Source of the DNA: Microbacterium sp. TPD7012
GTDB lineage: Bacteria > Actinomycetota > Actinomycetes > Actinomycetales > Microbacteriaceae
Reading direction: 5' to 3'
Assembly: GCF_003075395.1 (NCBI RefSeq)
Contig: NZ_QDFV01000001.1
Location: forward strand, 531,543 to 595,542
Length of the DNA: 64,000 nt
The notes beneath the pieces were generated by a model that made no database searches, was not told where the DNA came from, and saw nothing but the letters and a program-made list of their open reading frames with translations. The position numbers and the translations under genes are program-made. Every line of letters starts with the position of its first letter. Within the stretch, counting starts at the first letter, position 1. Positions 10,641 to 19,101 of this stretch are shown one piece after another.

Positions 10641-11464
10641 CCGACACCGCTGTGCCCCTGGTGGGCGTGGAGCGCGGGTCCGACCCGCGACTGTCCGCGA
10701 AGGACGTCACTCTCGGCTACGACCGACGTGTGATCGCCGACGGACTGACGGTCGACATCCCGACCGGGTCATTCACTGTGGTCATCGGGCCGAATGCGTG
10801 CGGCAAGTCGACCCTCCTGCGCGCGCTCGCCCGGGTGATGAAGCCGTCTGCGGGCTCCATCCTGCTCGACGGCCGGGAGATCGCCGAGTTCCCGGCGAAG
10901 GAGGTCGCCCGTCGACTGGGGCTGCTGCCCCAGAGCTCGATCGCCCCCGAGGGCATCACGGTCGCCGATCTCGTGGCGCGAGGGCGGCATCCGCATCAGG
11001 GAGTGTTCCGGCAGTGGACGACGAGCGACGAGAACGCCGTTGCCCAGGCTCTGGCTGCGACCAACACCGCCGACCTCGCCGCACGGCAGGTCGAGGAGCT
11101 CTCCGGGGGACAGCGCCAGAGGGTGTGGGTCGCCATGGTGCTCGCGCAGGAGACGCCGCTGCTGCTGCTCGACGAGCCGACCACGTTCCTCGACATCGCG
11201 CATCAGTACGAGCTGCTCGAGCTGCTGCGACGTCTGCACGCCGAGGGCGATCGCACCCTCGTGGCCGTGCTGCACGACCTGAATCAGGCGGCGCGCTACG
11301 CCGACCATCTGATCGTGATGCGCGAGGGGCGCGTGATCGCCGCGGGAGCCCCGGATGAGGTGATGACCGAGCAGCTGATCGAGGAGGTTTTCGGGCTGCC
11401 GTGCACCATCATCCCCGACCCGCACACGGGCTCTCCGCTGGTGGTGCCGCGGCCCTCGCGGTGA
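10637..11464 (+). CDS. Iron-siderophore ABC transporter ATPase (FecE-like)
   Basis: The protein has 275 residues and starts in an ATGA overlap with the permease. The Walker A motif is GPNACGKST at 51-59, the signature LSGGQRQRV at about 155 and Walker B LLLLDEP at about 175, followed by the switch His in VLHDLNQA. It energises siderophore import. It is the last gene of the iron operon; a convergent operon ends 33 bases downstream. Confidence 0.95.
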   Translation: MTDTAVPLVGVERGSDPRLSAKDVTLGYDRRVIADGLTVDIPTGSFTVVIGPNACGKSTLLRALARVMKPSAGSILLDGREIAEFPAKEVARRLGLLPQSSIAPEGITVADLVARGRHPHQGVFRQWTTSDENAVAQALAATNTADLAARQVEELSGGQRQRVWVAMVLAQETPLLLLDEPTTFLDIAHQYELLELLRRLHAEGDRTLVAVLHDLNQAARYADHLIVMREGRVIAAGAPDEVMTEQLIEEVFGLPCTIIPDPHTGSPLVVPRPSR

Positions 11465-11496
11465 GCTCCGACCGGGCCGGGTGACGGCGAGCCGAT

Positions 11497-11919
11497 TCAG
11501 TCCGGGGTGCCGAGCAGACGCCGGAGGACCCAGGTGTTGCCGCCGTCATCGTAGGTGTGCACGAACTCGTCGAGCACGGTCTGCGCGAGCGCGAGCCCGC
11601 GCCCGCTCTCGCTCTCCGCGTCGGGCATGGCGACGTCGTGCCAGTCGATCGACACCGGAGGGGCCGTGTCGACCAGGGTCGCGGTGAGATCGTCTGCGGC
11701 GATGCGGATGTCGACGCGCAGCTGCACGTCGGTCGGCCCGTCGCTGTGCTGCACCAGGTTCGTGGCCACCTCGCTCACGGCCAGCGTGAACAGGGTGCGG
11801 TCCAGGTCCGGGACATGCGATGCCGCCGCCCACGCGGCGTCGAGCGCATCGAGCACGCTGTCGACGAGGGCGAGCCGCGCCGGCCCGTCGAGTCGGATGA
11901 CGTGGGCGTCAGCGTCCAT
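11497..11919 (-). CDS. RsbW-like anti-sigma factor / serine kinase (HATPase fold)
   Basis: The ATG at 11919 gives 140 residues; the open frame reaches 11958. The GHKL ATPase N box is LAVSEVATNLVQHSD, and the G1-type motif lies around MPDAESESGRGLALAQ. Such kinases phosphorylate STAS antagonists and bind sigma factors or other targets in partner switching. The start overlaps the STAS gene by 11 bases, and the operon also encodes a PP2C phosphatase, so a complete switch is present. Confidence 0.87.
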   Translation of the reverse strand: MDADAHVIRLDGPARLALVDSVLDALDAAWAAASHVPDLDRTLFTLAVSEVATNLVQHSDGPTDVQLRVDIRIAADDLTATLVDTAPPVSIDWHDVAMPDAESESGRGLALAQTVLDEFVHTYDDGGNTWVLRRLLGTPD

Positions 11920-12241
11920 CGAACGCCGATTCCGGCGTGGGGTAGTCGCGCAGGACACGGTCGAGGTTCGTCAGGCGCAGCACCGTGCGCACGGCATCCG
12001 GAACCGCGGCGATCCGCAGATCGCCTCCGGCGACGCGCGCGCTCTTGAGCCCGCCGACGAGGGCTCCGAGACCCGACGAGTCGACGAACTGCAGGTCGAC
12101 CATGTCGATGACGATCCGCGATTCGCCGGCGGTGATCAGATCGCCGACCGCGTTGCGGAGCAGGGGAGCTCCGGTCGCCGTGAGTCGACCGCCGAGTGCG
12201 ATGACGGCGTATCCGTCGCGGGCTTCACTGTTGAGATCCAT
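11909..12241 (-). CDS. STAS-domain anti-sigma factor antagonist
   Basis: The protein has 110 residues with a single STAS domain. The phosphorylation-site region reads IDMVDLQFVDSSGLGALVGG, with the conserved DSSGLG around Ser 55. AAGGAG lies 6 bases before the ATG. It overlaps the glycosyltransferase stop by 17 bases and the kinase start by 11, so all are translated from one mRNA. Phosphorylation state would be set by the kinase and the PP2C phosphatase of this operon. Confidence 0.92.
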   Translation of the reverse strand: MDLNSEARDGYAVIALGGRLTATGAPLLRNAVGDLITAGESRIVIDMVDLQFVDSSGLGALVGGLKSARVAGGDLRIAAVPDAVRTVLRLTNLDRVLRDYPTPESAFDGR

Positions 12242-14189
12242 GGGACTCCTTCTCGAGGATCAGAGCGGCGGGGCCGCGGTACCGTGCGGCCTGGATGATG
12301 ACGCTGAGGACGACGAGGTCGTAGAGGACCCAGGCGGTGTTGACGAGAGTGCCGGTCCCGTCGGCGGTGCCGATGAACACCCGGACGATGCCGATCACGA
12401 GTGCGATGCTGAGGACGACGATCGCGGTGAGCTGCGGCCAGATCTCGCCCCAGGGCACGCCGCGAGGATCGCGGCCGTCCTTGCGCGTCACGGCGAACGA
12501 CAGCGGTCGGCCCAGCACCACGTTGGCGAAGGCGGTCGTGCACGCGCGGATCCACACCGGGAACAGCGCGAGCGAGTACTGCTGCCCGCGCCAGGTCTTG
12601 ACGCCTCTCGCGACGAACAGGAACAGCAGCTGGTTCACGAGGAAGTAGGGCAGGAAGCGGGCGAAGAAGTCGACCGACCAGGCGGTCACGGGCAGCACGC
12701 CGAAGACGAGGTACACGACGGGCGCGGTGAGGTACACGATCGCCGCGAAGCCGGACAGGTAGCTCCACATCGTCGCGAAGTACATGAGACGCTGGCCGAC
12801 CGACAGTCCGCGCTTGGCGAGCGGGTTGTCCCTCAGCATCACCTGGAGCGTCCCCTGCGCCCAGCGCAGTCGCTGGGTCAGCATGGTGCGCAGGTCTTCC
12901 GGGGCGAGACCCTTGGCGAGGATCTCGTGGTGGTAGACGCTGCGCCAGCCGATCGCATGCAGCTGCATGGCCGTCGCCATGTCCTCGGTCACCGAGATCG
13001 TGGCGAGCGGGAGGATCGGCTGCGCCTCGTCGCCGCGATCGAGTCGCAGAGCGTCGAGCAGCGCCCGCACGGTGTCGAGCGCCGTGATCGGGGACAGATC
13101 GGATGCCGCCAGTGCAGCGAGCCCCGCCTCGTCGACGATCACGGCGTCGAGCTGCGCGTCATGGGCGATCGGCAGCGCGCCGAGTTCCTCGAGGTCGGCG
13201 CGGATGCCGGCGAGGTCGTCGGCGATGAGGATCCGCGAGGCGTTGTCGACGGCCTCCCTGACGCCGTCCGCGACCTCGGAGACGGGGGCGCCGTCGGCCA
13301 GGTTGCGGCTTCCCCGGCGGATCGCGATCTGCAGGGCGGAGAGCTCCCGACGGAGTCGCGGGTCGGATGCCGACCGCATCTCCTTCTCGATCATCTGCTC
13401 CGAGGTGCGGAGCGCTCTCGCCGCGGAGTCGGTCACCTCGCGCACGTAGCCGATGATGCCGAGCTGCATGAGCGCCTCCCGGCGCAGCACGGCATTCGAC
13501 CCGCAGAAGAAGGCGGCGTTCCAGCCGTCCTTGCCCTGCTGGATCGGCCCGTAGAACAGCGGTGCCTGGCTGCCGAGCGGATCGGCCTCGTCCACGTTCA
13601 TGAACCACTGCGGCGTCTGCACGAGCGCGACCTCGGGGTCGTCGGCGAAGTAGCCCAGGGTGCGGTGCAGGATCAGCGGGTCGGGGATCTGATCGGCATC
13701 CAGGATGAGCAGAAACTCCCCATCGGTCTGGAACAGGGCGCTGTTGAGGTTCCCGGCCTTGGCGTGGCGGGGTTTGCCGGTCCAGTCGTCCGAGCGCGTG
13801 AGGTAGCCCAGGCCCGCCTCGCGCGCAGCCGCCTCGAGCTCGGGGCGGGACCCGTCGTCGAGCACCCAGGTGGTGTGCGGGTAGGCGATCCGCTTCGCGG
13901 CGCGGGCGGTGGTCATGACGAGCTCGATGGGCTCGTCATACGTCGTGATGAACACGTCGACCGTCCCCTGCGGAGGCGAGACGGGCGCGGGGCGCTCTCG
14001 GGCCCTCCACATCGTCAGGCAGAACAGGAACGTGTCGATCAGACTGTAGGTCTCGGCGATCACGAGCGGCACGGCGATCCACCACGCCGACCAGTTCACC
14101 GACTCGAGCCAGCGCCAGGCGACATAGTTCACCCCGAGCAGGACCGACAGCAGGGCGAGGATGCGGATCGTCGCGAAGCGCGCGGTCAC
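12225..14189 (-). CDS. Cellulose-synthase-like family 2 glycosyltransferase, membrane-bound
   Basis: The protein has 654 residues. Two N-terminal membrane segments are followed by a GT-A domain: DDGSR at 111-115, DAD at 164-166, QTPQ at 191-194, FFCGSNAVLRR, TED near 400 and QRLRW near 438. Several C-terminal membrane segments follow. This resembles BcsA and makes a processive extracellular beta-glycan likely, but the sugar is unknown and no PilZ domain is seen. About 150 extra residues, mostly helical and charged, separate the NAVLRR and TED motifs, which are close together in standard BcsA. It lies between phosphatase and STAS genes in one operon. Confidence 0.88.
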   Translation of the reverse strand: MTARFATIRILALLSVLLGVNYVAWRWLESVNWSAWWIAVPLVIAETYSLIDTFLFCLTMWRARERPAPVSPPQGTVDVFITTYDEPIELVMTTARAAKRIAYPHTTWVLDDGSRPELEAAAREAGLGYLTRSDDWTGKPRHAKAGNLNSALFQTDGEFLLILDADQIPDPLILHRTLGYFADDPEVALVQTPQWFMNVDEADPLGSQAPLFYGPIQQGKDGWNAAFFCGSNAVLRREALMQLGIIGYVREVTDSAARALRTSEQMIEKEMRSASDPRLRRELSALQIAIRRGSRNLADGAPVSEVADGVREAVDNASRILIADDLAGIRADLEELGALPIAHDAQLDAVIVDEAGLAALAASDLSPITALDTVRALLDALRLDRGDEAQPILPLATISVTEDMATAMQLHAIGWRSVYHHEILAKGLAPEDLRTMLTQRLRWAQGTLQVMLRDNPLAKRGLSVGQRLMYFATMWSYLSGFAAIVYLTAPVVYLVFGVLPVTAWSVDFFARFLPYFLVNQLLFLFVARGVKTWRGQQYSLALFPVWIRACTTAFANVVLGRPLSFAVTRKDGRDPRGVPWGEIWPQLTAIVVLSIALVIGIVRVFIGTADGTGTLVNTAWVLYDLVVLSVIIQAARYRGPAALILEKESHGSQQ

Positions 14190-15346
14190 GGCTCGCGCCT
14201 CACGACCACCACGGTGATGTCATCCGTGGCCCGTTCGTCGGAGGACAGCCGGAGCGCCTCCCGGATCGCGCCGTCCGGCCCGAGCGTCGTCAGCACGCGG
14301 TACACGTGCGCGTACGGGTCGTCGGGGTCGAGCACGTCGAGCAGGCCGTCGCTGCAGCAGACGAACGAGTCGCCCTTGTCGAGGCGCGTCGTGCGCGGCT
14401 CCCTCTCCTCGGGCGGCTGGAGGCCCATGCCCATGCCGAGAGGCAGGCTGGTCGATCGCAGGTGCTCCCACGAGCCGTCGGCGCGCAGGATGAAGGCGAG
14501 GCTGTGTCCGGCGTCGATCACCTGCAGCTCTCCCGTCTCCGGCTGCAGCTCGGCGTGCACCGCGGTGACGAACATCGACGTGTCTGCGAGGTCCTCCTCC
14601 AGCAGCCGGTCGGCGTCGGCGATCGCCTCGGCGATGCTGCGGTCGGGAGCCGTGCGCAGCGACGCGCGCACGCTGGCCGCCACGAGTGCCGGGCCGGTGC
14701 CCTTGCCCATGGCATCCGCCAGCGTGATGCGCAGTGATCCGCGGTGCATGCGGAGGTCGTAGAAGTCGCCCGCGATGCGACCGCGCGAGACCGCACCGCC
14801 CGCGATCGTGTAGCCGGGGACATCGGGGTGCTCCTGCGGGCGCAGTGCGCGCTGGATGACCGCCGCATGGTCGAGCTCGGCGTCGTTCGCGAGTTCCGAC
14901 TGCACCCAGAAGGCGAGGTCGCGGAGCAGGCCCTGTTGCGCCTCGCTCAGGGTGTGCGGAACGGTGTCGAGCACGCACAGGGTGCCGATCGGTTCGCCGC
15001 CGGGGGCGTGCAGCGGGTGACCGGCGTAGAAGCGCAGATGCGGGTCGCCGACGACGAACGGGTTGTCGGCGAAGAGGTCGGTGGCGCTGGCATCCTCGAC
15101 GATGACGGTGCGGTCCTGGCTGACCGTGTAGTCGCAGAACGAGTCCTGGCGTGGGGCCTCGGAACCGCCGAGCCCGATCTCGGACTTCCGCCACTGCCGG
15201 TCGCGGTCCAGCAGCGAGACGCTGACCATGGGCACGCCGAACATCTCCTTGGCCAATCGTGCCACTCGATCAACGCGCTCATCGCGCGGTGTGTCGAGGA
15301 TCCCCAGTTCCTCGAGCGCTTCCTGTCTTCTTCGCTCGTCGAACAT
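14186..15346 (-). CDS. GAF-domain PP2C-type phosphatase (RsbU-like)
   Basis: The protein has 386 residues. The N-terminal GAF domain (about 20-160) contains RQDSFCDYTV, LRFYAGHPL and GTLCVLD. The C-terminal SpoIIE/PP2C domain (about 185-386) has GGAVSRGRIAGDFYDL, DAMGKGTGPALVAA, IDAGHSLAF and CCSDGLLDV with metal-binding Asp residues. Such enzymes dephosphorylate STAS antagonists in response to a signal. It is the first gene of the four-gene operon and overlaps the glycosyltransferase by four bases. Confidence 0.9.
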   Translation of the reverse strand: MFDERRRQEALEELGILDTPRDERVDRVARLAKEMFGVPMVSVSLLDRDRQWRKSEIGLGGSEAPRQDSFCDYTVSQDRTVIVEDASATDLFADNPFVVGDPHLRFYAGHPLHAPGGEPIGTLCVLDTVPHTLSEAQQGLLRDLAFWVQSELANDAELDHAAVIQRALRPQEHPDVPGYTIAGGAVSRGRIAGDFYDLRMHRGSLRITLADAMGKGTGPALVAASVRASLRTAPDRSIAEAIADADRLLEEDLADTSMFVTAVHAELQPETGELQVIDAGHSLAFILRADGSWEHLRSTSLPLGMGMGLQPPEEREPRTTRLDKGDSFVCCSDGLLDVLDPDDPYAHVYRVLTTLGPDGAIREALRLSSDERATDDITVVVVRREP

Positions 15347-15388
15347 CTGCCGCCCTCCACGGTCACCTTCATCCTAGGAGGGAACGGG

Positions 15389-16321
15389 TCAGATCTCGTC
15401 GACCGAGAAGCGGAACGCCGCGCCCTGGCGGAACGGCTCGATGATCTCGAAGTTCTCGTAGGCCGGACCGCCGGGGATCGGCGACGCGCTCGCCCAGTAC
15501 GACCAGCGGGCGTTCACGACGGCCTCGAGCTCGGGGTGCGGGTCGTCGACCCGCCAGCTCTGCACGGCGCGGCGGCCGAGGAAGCGCCAGTGCTCGGCGG
15601 TGTCGGCGGAGTACTCGACCGACCACGGGTCCTCCTCGTCACCGGTCGCGCTCACGACCGCCGCCTCTCCGTCGCGGGCGAGCGCGGACACCGGGAACCG
15701 CGCATGCTCGGCGAAGGCCGTGCCGGAGAAGTCCGGCCACAGCTCGGCCGCGGTCACGATGCGATCGGCGAGGTGCAGCCGTCGCAGTCGCGCCCAGTTG
15801 CCCATCGTCGCCGTGAGGATCAGGTGGGACAGCGGGACGGATGCCGCGTTCGCGTAGCCTGCGACCTCGACCTCGTGCGGACGGTCGGCGAAGAACCGCA
15901 CGCGCACGCGGACGTCCGCCCCGTTGTCGAAGCGCTCGACGCCGATCCAGACCGTCAGGGTCTCGATGCCATCGGCGGTCTCGACGACGCCGCGTGCGGG
16001 AGGATCCCCGGCGGCCTGCTCGACGGCATCCGCGTCATCGGTCGACCAGAGACGCTTGCCGCGTTCGCCGGGGTCGAGGGTGCTGGGTTCGAGCTCGGAG
16101 AACCCGCGGTGGGTGTCGCCTGCGGGGATCGGCTCGACAGCGATGAAGTTGACGAGCCGCTCGGGCGGATGGTCGAGGTGAGGGGCGAAGACACGGAGCA
16201 GGCCTCGGGGGCCGGGGATCGGCGGGATGCCGATCTGGATGCCGTCCGGGTGGCCCCAGCGGGGCTCGGCATCGGGTGCGCCGGACGGCCGGAGCCACCC
16301 GTGTTCGGGGGAGAGGGGCAT
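15389..16321 (-). CDS. Uncharacterised protein controlled with the D-arabinan genes
   Basis: The protein has 310 residues with no signal peptide or membrane segment. I do not recognise a family. The sequence is rich in beta-type segments and Trp (RVFAPHLDHPPERLVNFIAVEP, LSHLILTATMGNWARLRRLHL, YWASASPIPGGPAYENFEI), which could suit a carbohydrate-binding or lyase-like beta-sandwich. Its start is divergent from the first DUF4185 gene, and the 46-bp space contains a perfect GAAATCGATTTC operator. A TAGGGT box (16329-16334) ends 7 bases before the ATG, suggesting leaderless transcription. The role is probably in arabinan or arabinose handling, by context only. Confidence 0.7.
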   Translation of the reverse strand: MPLSPEHGWLRPSGAPDAEPRWGHPDGIQIGIPPIPGPRGLLRVFAPHLDHPPERLVNFIAVEPIPAGDTHRGFSELEPSTLDPGERGKRLWSTDDADAVEQAAGDPPARGVVETADGIETLTVWIGVERFDNGADVRVRVRFFADRPHEVEVAGYANAASVPLSHLILTATMGNWARLRRLHLADRIVTAAELWPDFSGTAFAEHARFPVSALARDGEAAVVSATGDEEDPWSVEYSADTAEHWRFLGRRAVQSWRVDDPHPELEAVVNARWSYWASASPIPGGPAYENFEIIEPFRQGAAFRFSVDEI

Positions 16322-16341
16322 GTCGAAGACCCTAGTGATCT

Positions 16342-16353
16342 GAAATCGATTTC
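16342..16353. promoter_or_regulatory. Operator 1 of the arabinan regulon, in a divergent promoter
   Basis: The perfect 12-bp palindrome GAAATCGATTTC lies between the divergent starts at 16321 and 16368. It recurs at 17559, 24644 (one mismatch) and 26327, always before genes of the arabinan locus. It is the kind of CG-centred palindrome bound by LacI-family repressors; a lacI-type gene lies in the locus. Confidence 0.85.
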
Positions 16354-16367
16354 GCTAGATTCGTGGC

Positions 16368-17528
16368 ATGCATCGTCGCAGAAGACCCCTTCGAGTCGCC
16401 GCCCGTCGAACCGCCGTCGCGGCGTCCGTCGTTCTCGCCGTCGGGCTGGCCGGCTGCGCCGGCGGACGCGCCCCGAGCGTGGACCCGGACCCGGACAAGC
16501 CCTTCGTCCTGGAGGGGATCTCGGGGCTCACCGAGATCGCGCAGCTCACCGGTCCGGGTGCCATGAACGACACGGCATCCGTCTCGGTCGCCGGCACGGA
16601 TCTCGGCTCCATGGTGAACGTGGGCGACAAGACCTTCTTCCTCTTCGGCGACACGTTCGGCGAGCGTGATCCGGAGTCCATCGGCGGCCAGGGCGGCTTC
16701 TGGAGATCGAACGTCGCCGCCTGGACCACCGACGACGATCCCACGGACGGCATCGACTTCGAGGGGTGGGTGGAAGACGACATCGGGCTCGCCGGGCCGC
16801 TCATCGAAGGCGATCACGATGCCAACGGGGCCGGCGGCGAGGTGACGAAGATCCCCACCTACGGCTTCGCGATCGGCGACACGATCTACGTCTCGTACAT
16901 GTCCGTGAAGTTCTGGGGCGAGCCGGGCGCCTGGGATGCGAACCGCTCCGCGCTCATCGTCTCGCGGGATGACGGCAGGACCTGGTCGCCGGTCGACGGC
17001 GTCGAGTGGCCTGGCGACTCGAACTTCATCCAGTTCGCGACCGCGCAGGTCACGGAGGGCGGTGAGGACTGGATCTACTTCTGGTCCATCCCCTCCGGCC
17101 GGTTCGGCGGGGTTCAGCTGATGCGCGTGCGCGCCACGGAGGCGGCGGTCGAGGACCAGTCGTCGTACTCCTACTTCGCCGGTCTCGACGGCGAAGCGCC
17201 GCAGTGGAGCGGCGAGATGACGGATGCCGAGACGGTCGTCGACGGCACGATCGGCGAGCTCTCGGTGATGTGGTCGACCTACCTGGAGCGGTGGATCATG
17301 ACGTATTCGGATGCCGGCAGCGCCTACATCCGTGAGGGGATCACGCCCTGGGGGCCGTGGGGCGAGGCGATCGAGCTCGTGCCCGGATCGGAGTATCCGG
17401 GCCTGTATTCCCCGTACCTGAATCCCCGCTACGTCACGGAGGACGGCCGCCGCATCCACTTCACGCTCTCGCTCTGGGACCCGTACAACGTGTTCTGGTT
17501 CTCGGCCGACCTCGACCGCGCCGACTGA
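16368..17528 (+). CDS. Surface lipoprotein with DUF4185 domain, probable endo-D-arabinanase (GH183)
   Basis: The protein has 386 residues. A signal peptide ends in GLAGC (Cys 30), so it is lipid-anchored outside. The DUF4185 fold begins with the typical NVGDKTFFLFGDTFGE and shows repeated blade segments (SALIVSRDDGRTWSPV, DWIYFWSIPSGRFGGVQLMRV). DUF4185 became GH183, endo-acting on the D-arabinan of mycobacterial arabinogalactan and lipoarabinomannan. A TAGATT box at 16356-16361 ends 6 bases before the ATG, consistent with a leaderless message. It would start depolymerisation at the cell surface. Family is firm; activity is inferred from family and locus. Confidence 0.87.
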   Translation: MHRRRRPLRVAARRTAVAASVVLAVGLAGCAGGRAPSVDPDPDKPFVLEGISGLTEIAQLTGPGAMNDTASVSVAGTDLGSMVNVGDKTFFLFGDTFGERDPESIGGQGGFWRSNVAAWTTDDDPTDGIDFEGWVEDDIGLAGPLIEGDHDANGAGGEVTKIPTYGFAIGDTIYVSYMSVKFWGEPGAWDANRSALIVSRDDGRTWSPVDGVEWPGDSNFIQFATAQVTEGGEDWIYFWSIPSGRFGGVQLMRVRATEAAVEDQSSYSYFAGLDGEAPQWSGEMTDAETVVDGTIGELSVMWSTYLERWIMTYSDAGSAYIREGITPWGPWGEAIELVPGSEYPGLYSPYLNPRYVTEDGRRIHFTLSLWDPYNVFWFSADLDRAD

Positions 17529-17550
17529 GATATCGGTCGCCCCGGATCCC

Positions 17551-17579
17551 TTGCGCATGAAATCGATTTCGCCTACTCT
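17551..17579 (+). promoter_or_regulatory. Promoter and operator 2 before the sugar ABC transporter
   Basis: TTGCGC (17551-17556) and TACTCT (17574-17579) are spaced 17 bp apart. The palindrome GAAATCGATTTC occupies 17559-17570, inside the spacer, so bound repressor would exclude RNA polymerase. The same geometry appears before the kinase gene at 26318-26347. Confidence 0.82.
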
Positions 17580-17659
17580 GGCGCTACCCGGTCACTGAGG
17601 ATCGATCGGCCTGCACAGCAGCGACTCGATGAGGAGTCCGTTCCCTGAGGAGGAACAAG

Positions 17660-19027
17660 ATGAGAATCACCACCCGCACCCGACGCACAGCGATCGCCGC
17701 TCTCGGCGCGCTGACGGTCGGCTCCCTGCTCGCCGCCTGCGGCGCGGGCACCCCCGGTGGAACGGCCGGCGGCGACGGCGGCGAAGACGGCGTCACCACG
17801 GTCCAGTTCTGGCACCGGAGCTTCACGCCGGTCGAGAACGAGTGGTACGCCGACATCGTCAAGCAGTTCAACAAGTCGCAGAGCGACATCAAGGTCGTCG
17901 ACACCGAGGTCCCCGCCGATGCCTGGGATCAGAAGATGAAGGCCGCGCAGGCCGCGGGCAAGGCGCCCGACGTCTACACGAGCTCGGCCAACCTGCTCGA
18001 CCTCGTCAACGCCGGCTCGGTGCACGAGCTCGACTCGATCGTCTCCGAAGACGCGCTCGGCGAGATCATGGACACCGCCACCTCGATCTCCGAGGTCGAG
18101 GGCACCCACTACGCCTACCCGCTGCTGCTCGAACCGCAGACCGTGCTCTTCTGGAACACCGACATGCTCGACGCCGCCGGCGTCGACTCCTCCGCGGCCC
18201 CCGAGACCTGGGACGACCTGCTCGCGGCCTGCGCGAAGATCCAGCCGACGCTCACGGACGGCCAGTACTGCATCTCGCCCGCGCAGGACGCGGTGACCAT
18301 GGCCTGGTCCACCGTCGGACAGCAGTACAACTTCGCCGGGCACCTCGCGCTCACCGACGACTGGGCCGCGCCCGACATCGACAACGACGGCTATCGCGGG
18401 CTCATGGCGCAGTACAAGGAGCTGTGGGACAAGGGATACATGCCCAAGCAGCCGCTCGCCGCGTACGTCGGCGGTGAGGACTTCGGTCAGCAGAAGGTGG
18501 CCTTCAAGGTCTCCGGTTCGTGGATGATGTCGGAGATCGGCTCGGACTACGCCGACCTGCTCGCCAAGACGGGAGTCGGCGCGTTCCCGAGCGCGCCGGG
18601 CGCCGACGGCCGCACCGCCACCACCATGGGCAACTTCACCTGGGTGGTCGATGCCAAGAGCAAGAACGCCGAGGCCGCCGGGAAGTTCCTCGAGTGGGCC
18701 ATCGCCGGAGACCCGGAGAACCTCGTGCCGTTCTTCGTCGACACCCAGTTCACCAAGGTTCCCGTTCGTCAGTCGGTGCAGGATGCCGTCGCCGCGAGCC
18801 AGGAGGCCGCGGACGCCCCGTGGTCGAGCATCATCGTCGACGAGATCGCACCCGATGCGATCGCCGGCGCGACCTACCCGTGGGACGTGAACCTCGCCGT
18901 GGGCACCGCCATGGAATCCGTGATGAAGGGCTCCGCCTCGGCGGACGACGCGATCAACACGGCCAACGCCGCGATCCAGACGGTCATCGACCGTGACGGG
19001 CTCCCCGACAAGGCGCCCAAGAACTGA
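17660..19027 (+). CDS. Sugar ABC transporter substrate-binding lipoprotein
   Basis: The protein has 455 residues. A signal peptide ends in SLLAAC (Cys 27). The body is a family-1 extracellular solute-binding protein (TVQFWHRSFTPVENEWYADIVKQFNKSQSDIKV onward) of the CUT1 class that binds oligosaccharides. GAGGAGG precedes the ATG. It lies behind a promoter with the arabinan operator and is followed by two permeases and a DUF4185 enzyme, so D-arabinan oligosaccharides are the likely ligands. Confidence 0.92.
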   Translation: MRITTRTRRTAIAALGALTVGSLLAACGAGTPGGTAGGDGGEDGVTTVQFWHRSFTPVENEWYADIVKQFNKSQSDIKVVDTEVPADAWDQKMKAAQAAGKAPDVYTSSANLLDLVNAGSVHELDSIVSEDALGEIMDTATSISEVEGTHYAYPLLLEPQTVLFWNTDMLDAAGVDSSAAPETWDDLLAACAKIQPTLTDGQYCISPAQDAVTMAWSTVGQQYNFAGHLALTDDWAAPDIDNDGYRGLMAQYKELWDKGYMPKQPLAAYVGGEDFGQQKVAFKVSGSWMMSEIGSDYADLLAKTGVGAFPSAPGADGRTATTMGNFTWVVDAKSKNAEAAGKFLEWAIAGDPENLVPFFVDTQFTKVPVRQSVQDAVAASQEAADAPWSSIIVDEIAPDAIAGATYPWDVNLAVGTAMESVMKGSASADDAINTANAAIQTVIDRDGLPDKAPKN

Positions 19028-19101
19028 CATCGCCCGCTGTCCGGGGGCCGGCGGTCCCGGTCCCCGGACAGCGTCGGCCCTGAGATCGCGACGAGGTGGA
19101 T

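Noticed and set aside
16368..17528. Sialidase or generic exo-alpha-glycosidase
   Set aside because: The blade-like segments are shared by several families, but the NVGDKTFFLFGDTFGE pattern fits DUF4185, and the locus fits D-arabinan, not sialic acid.
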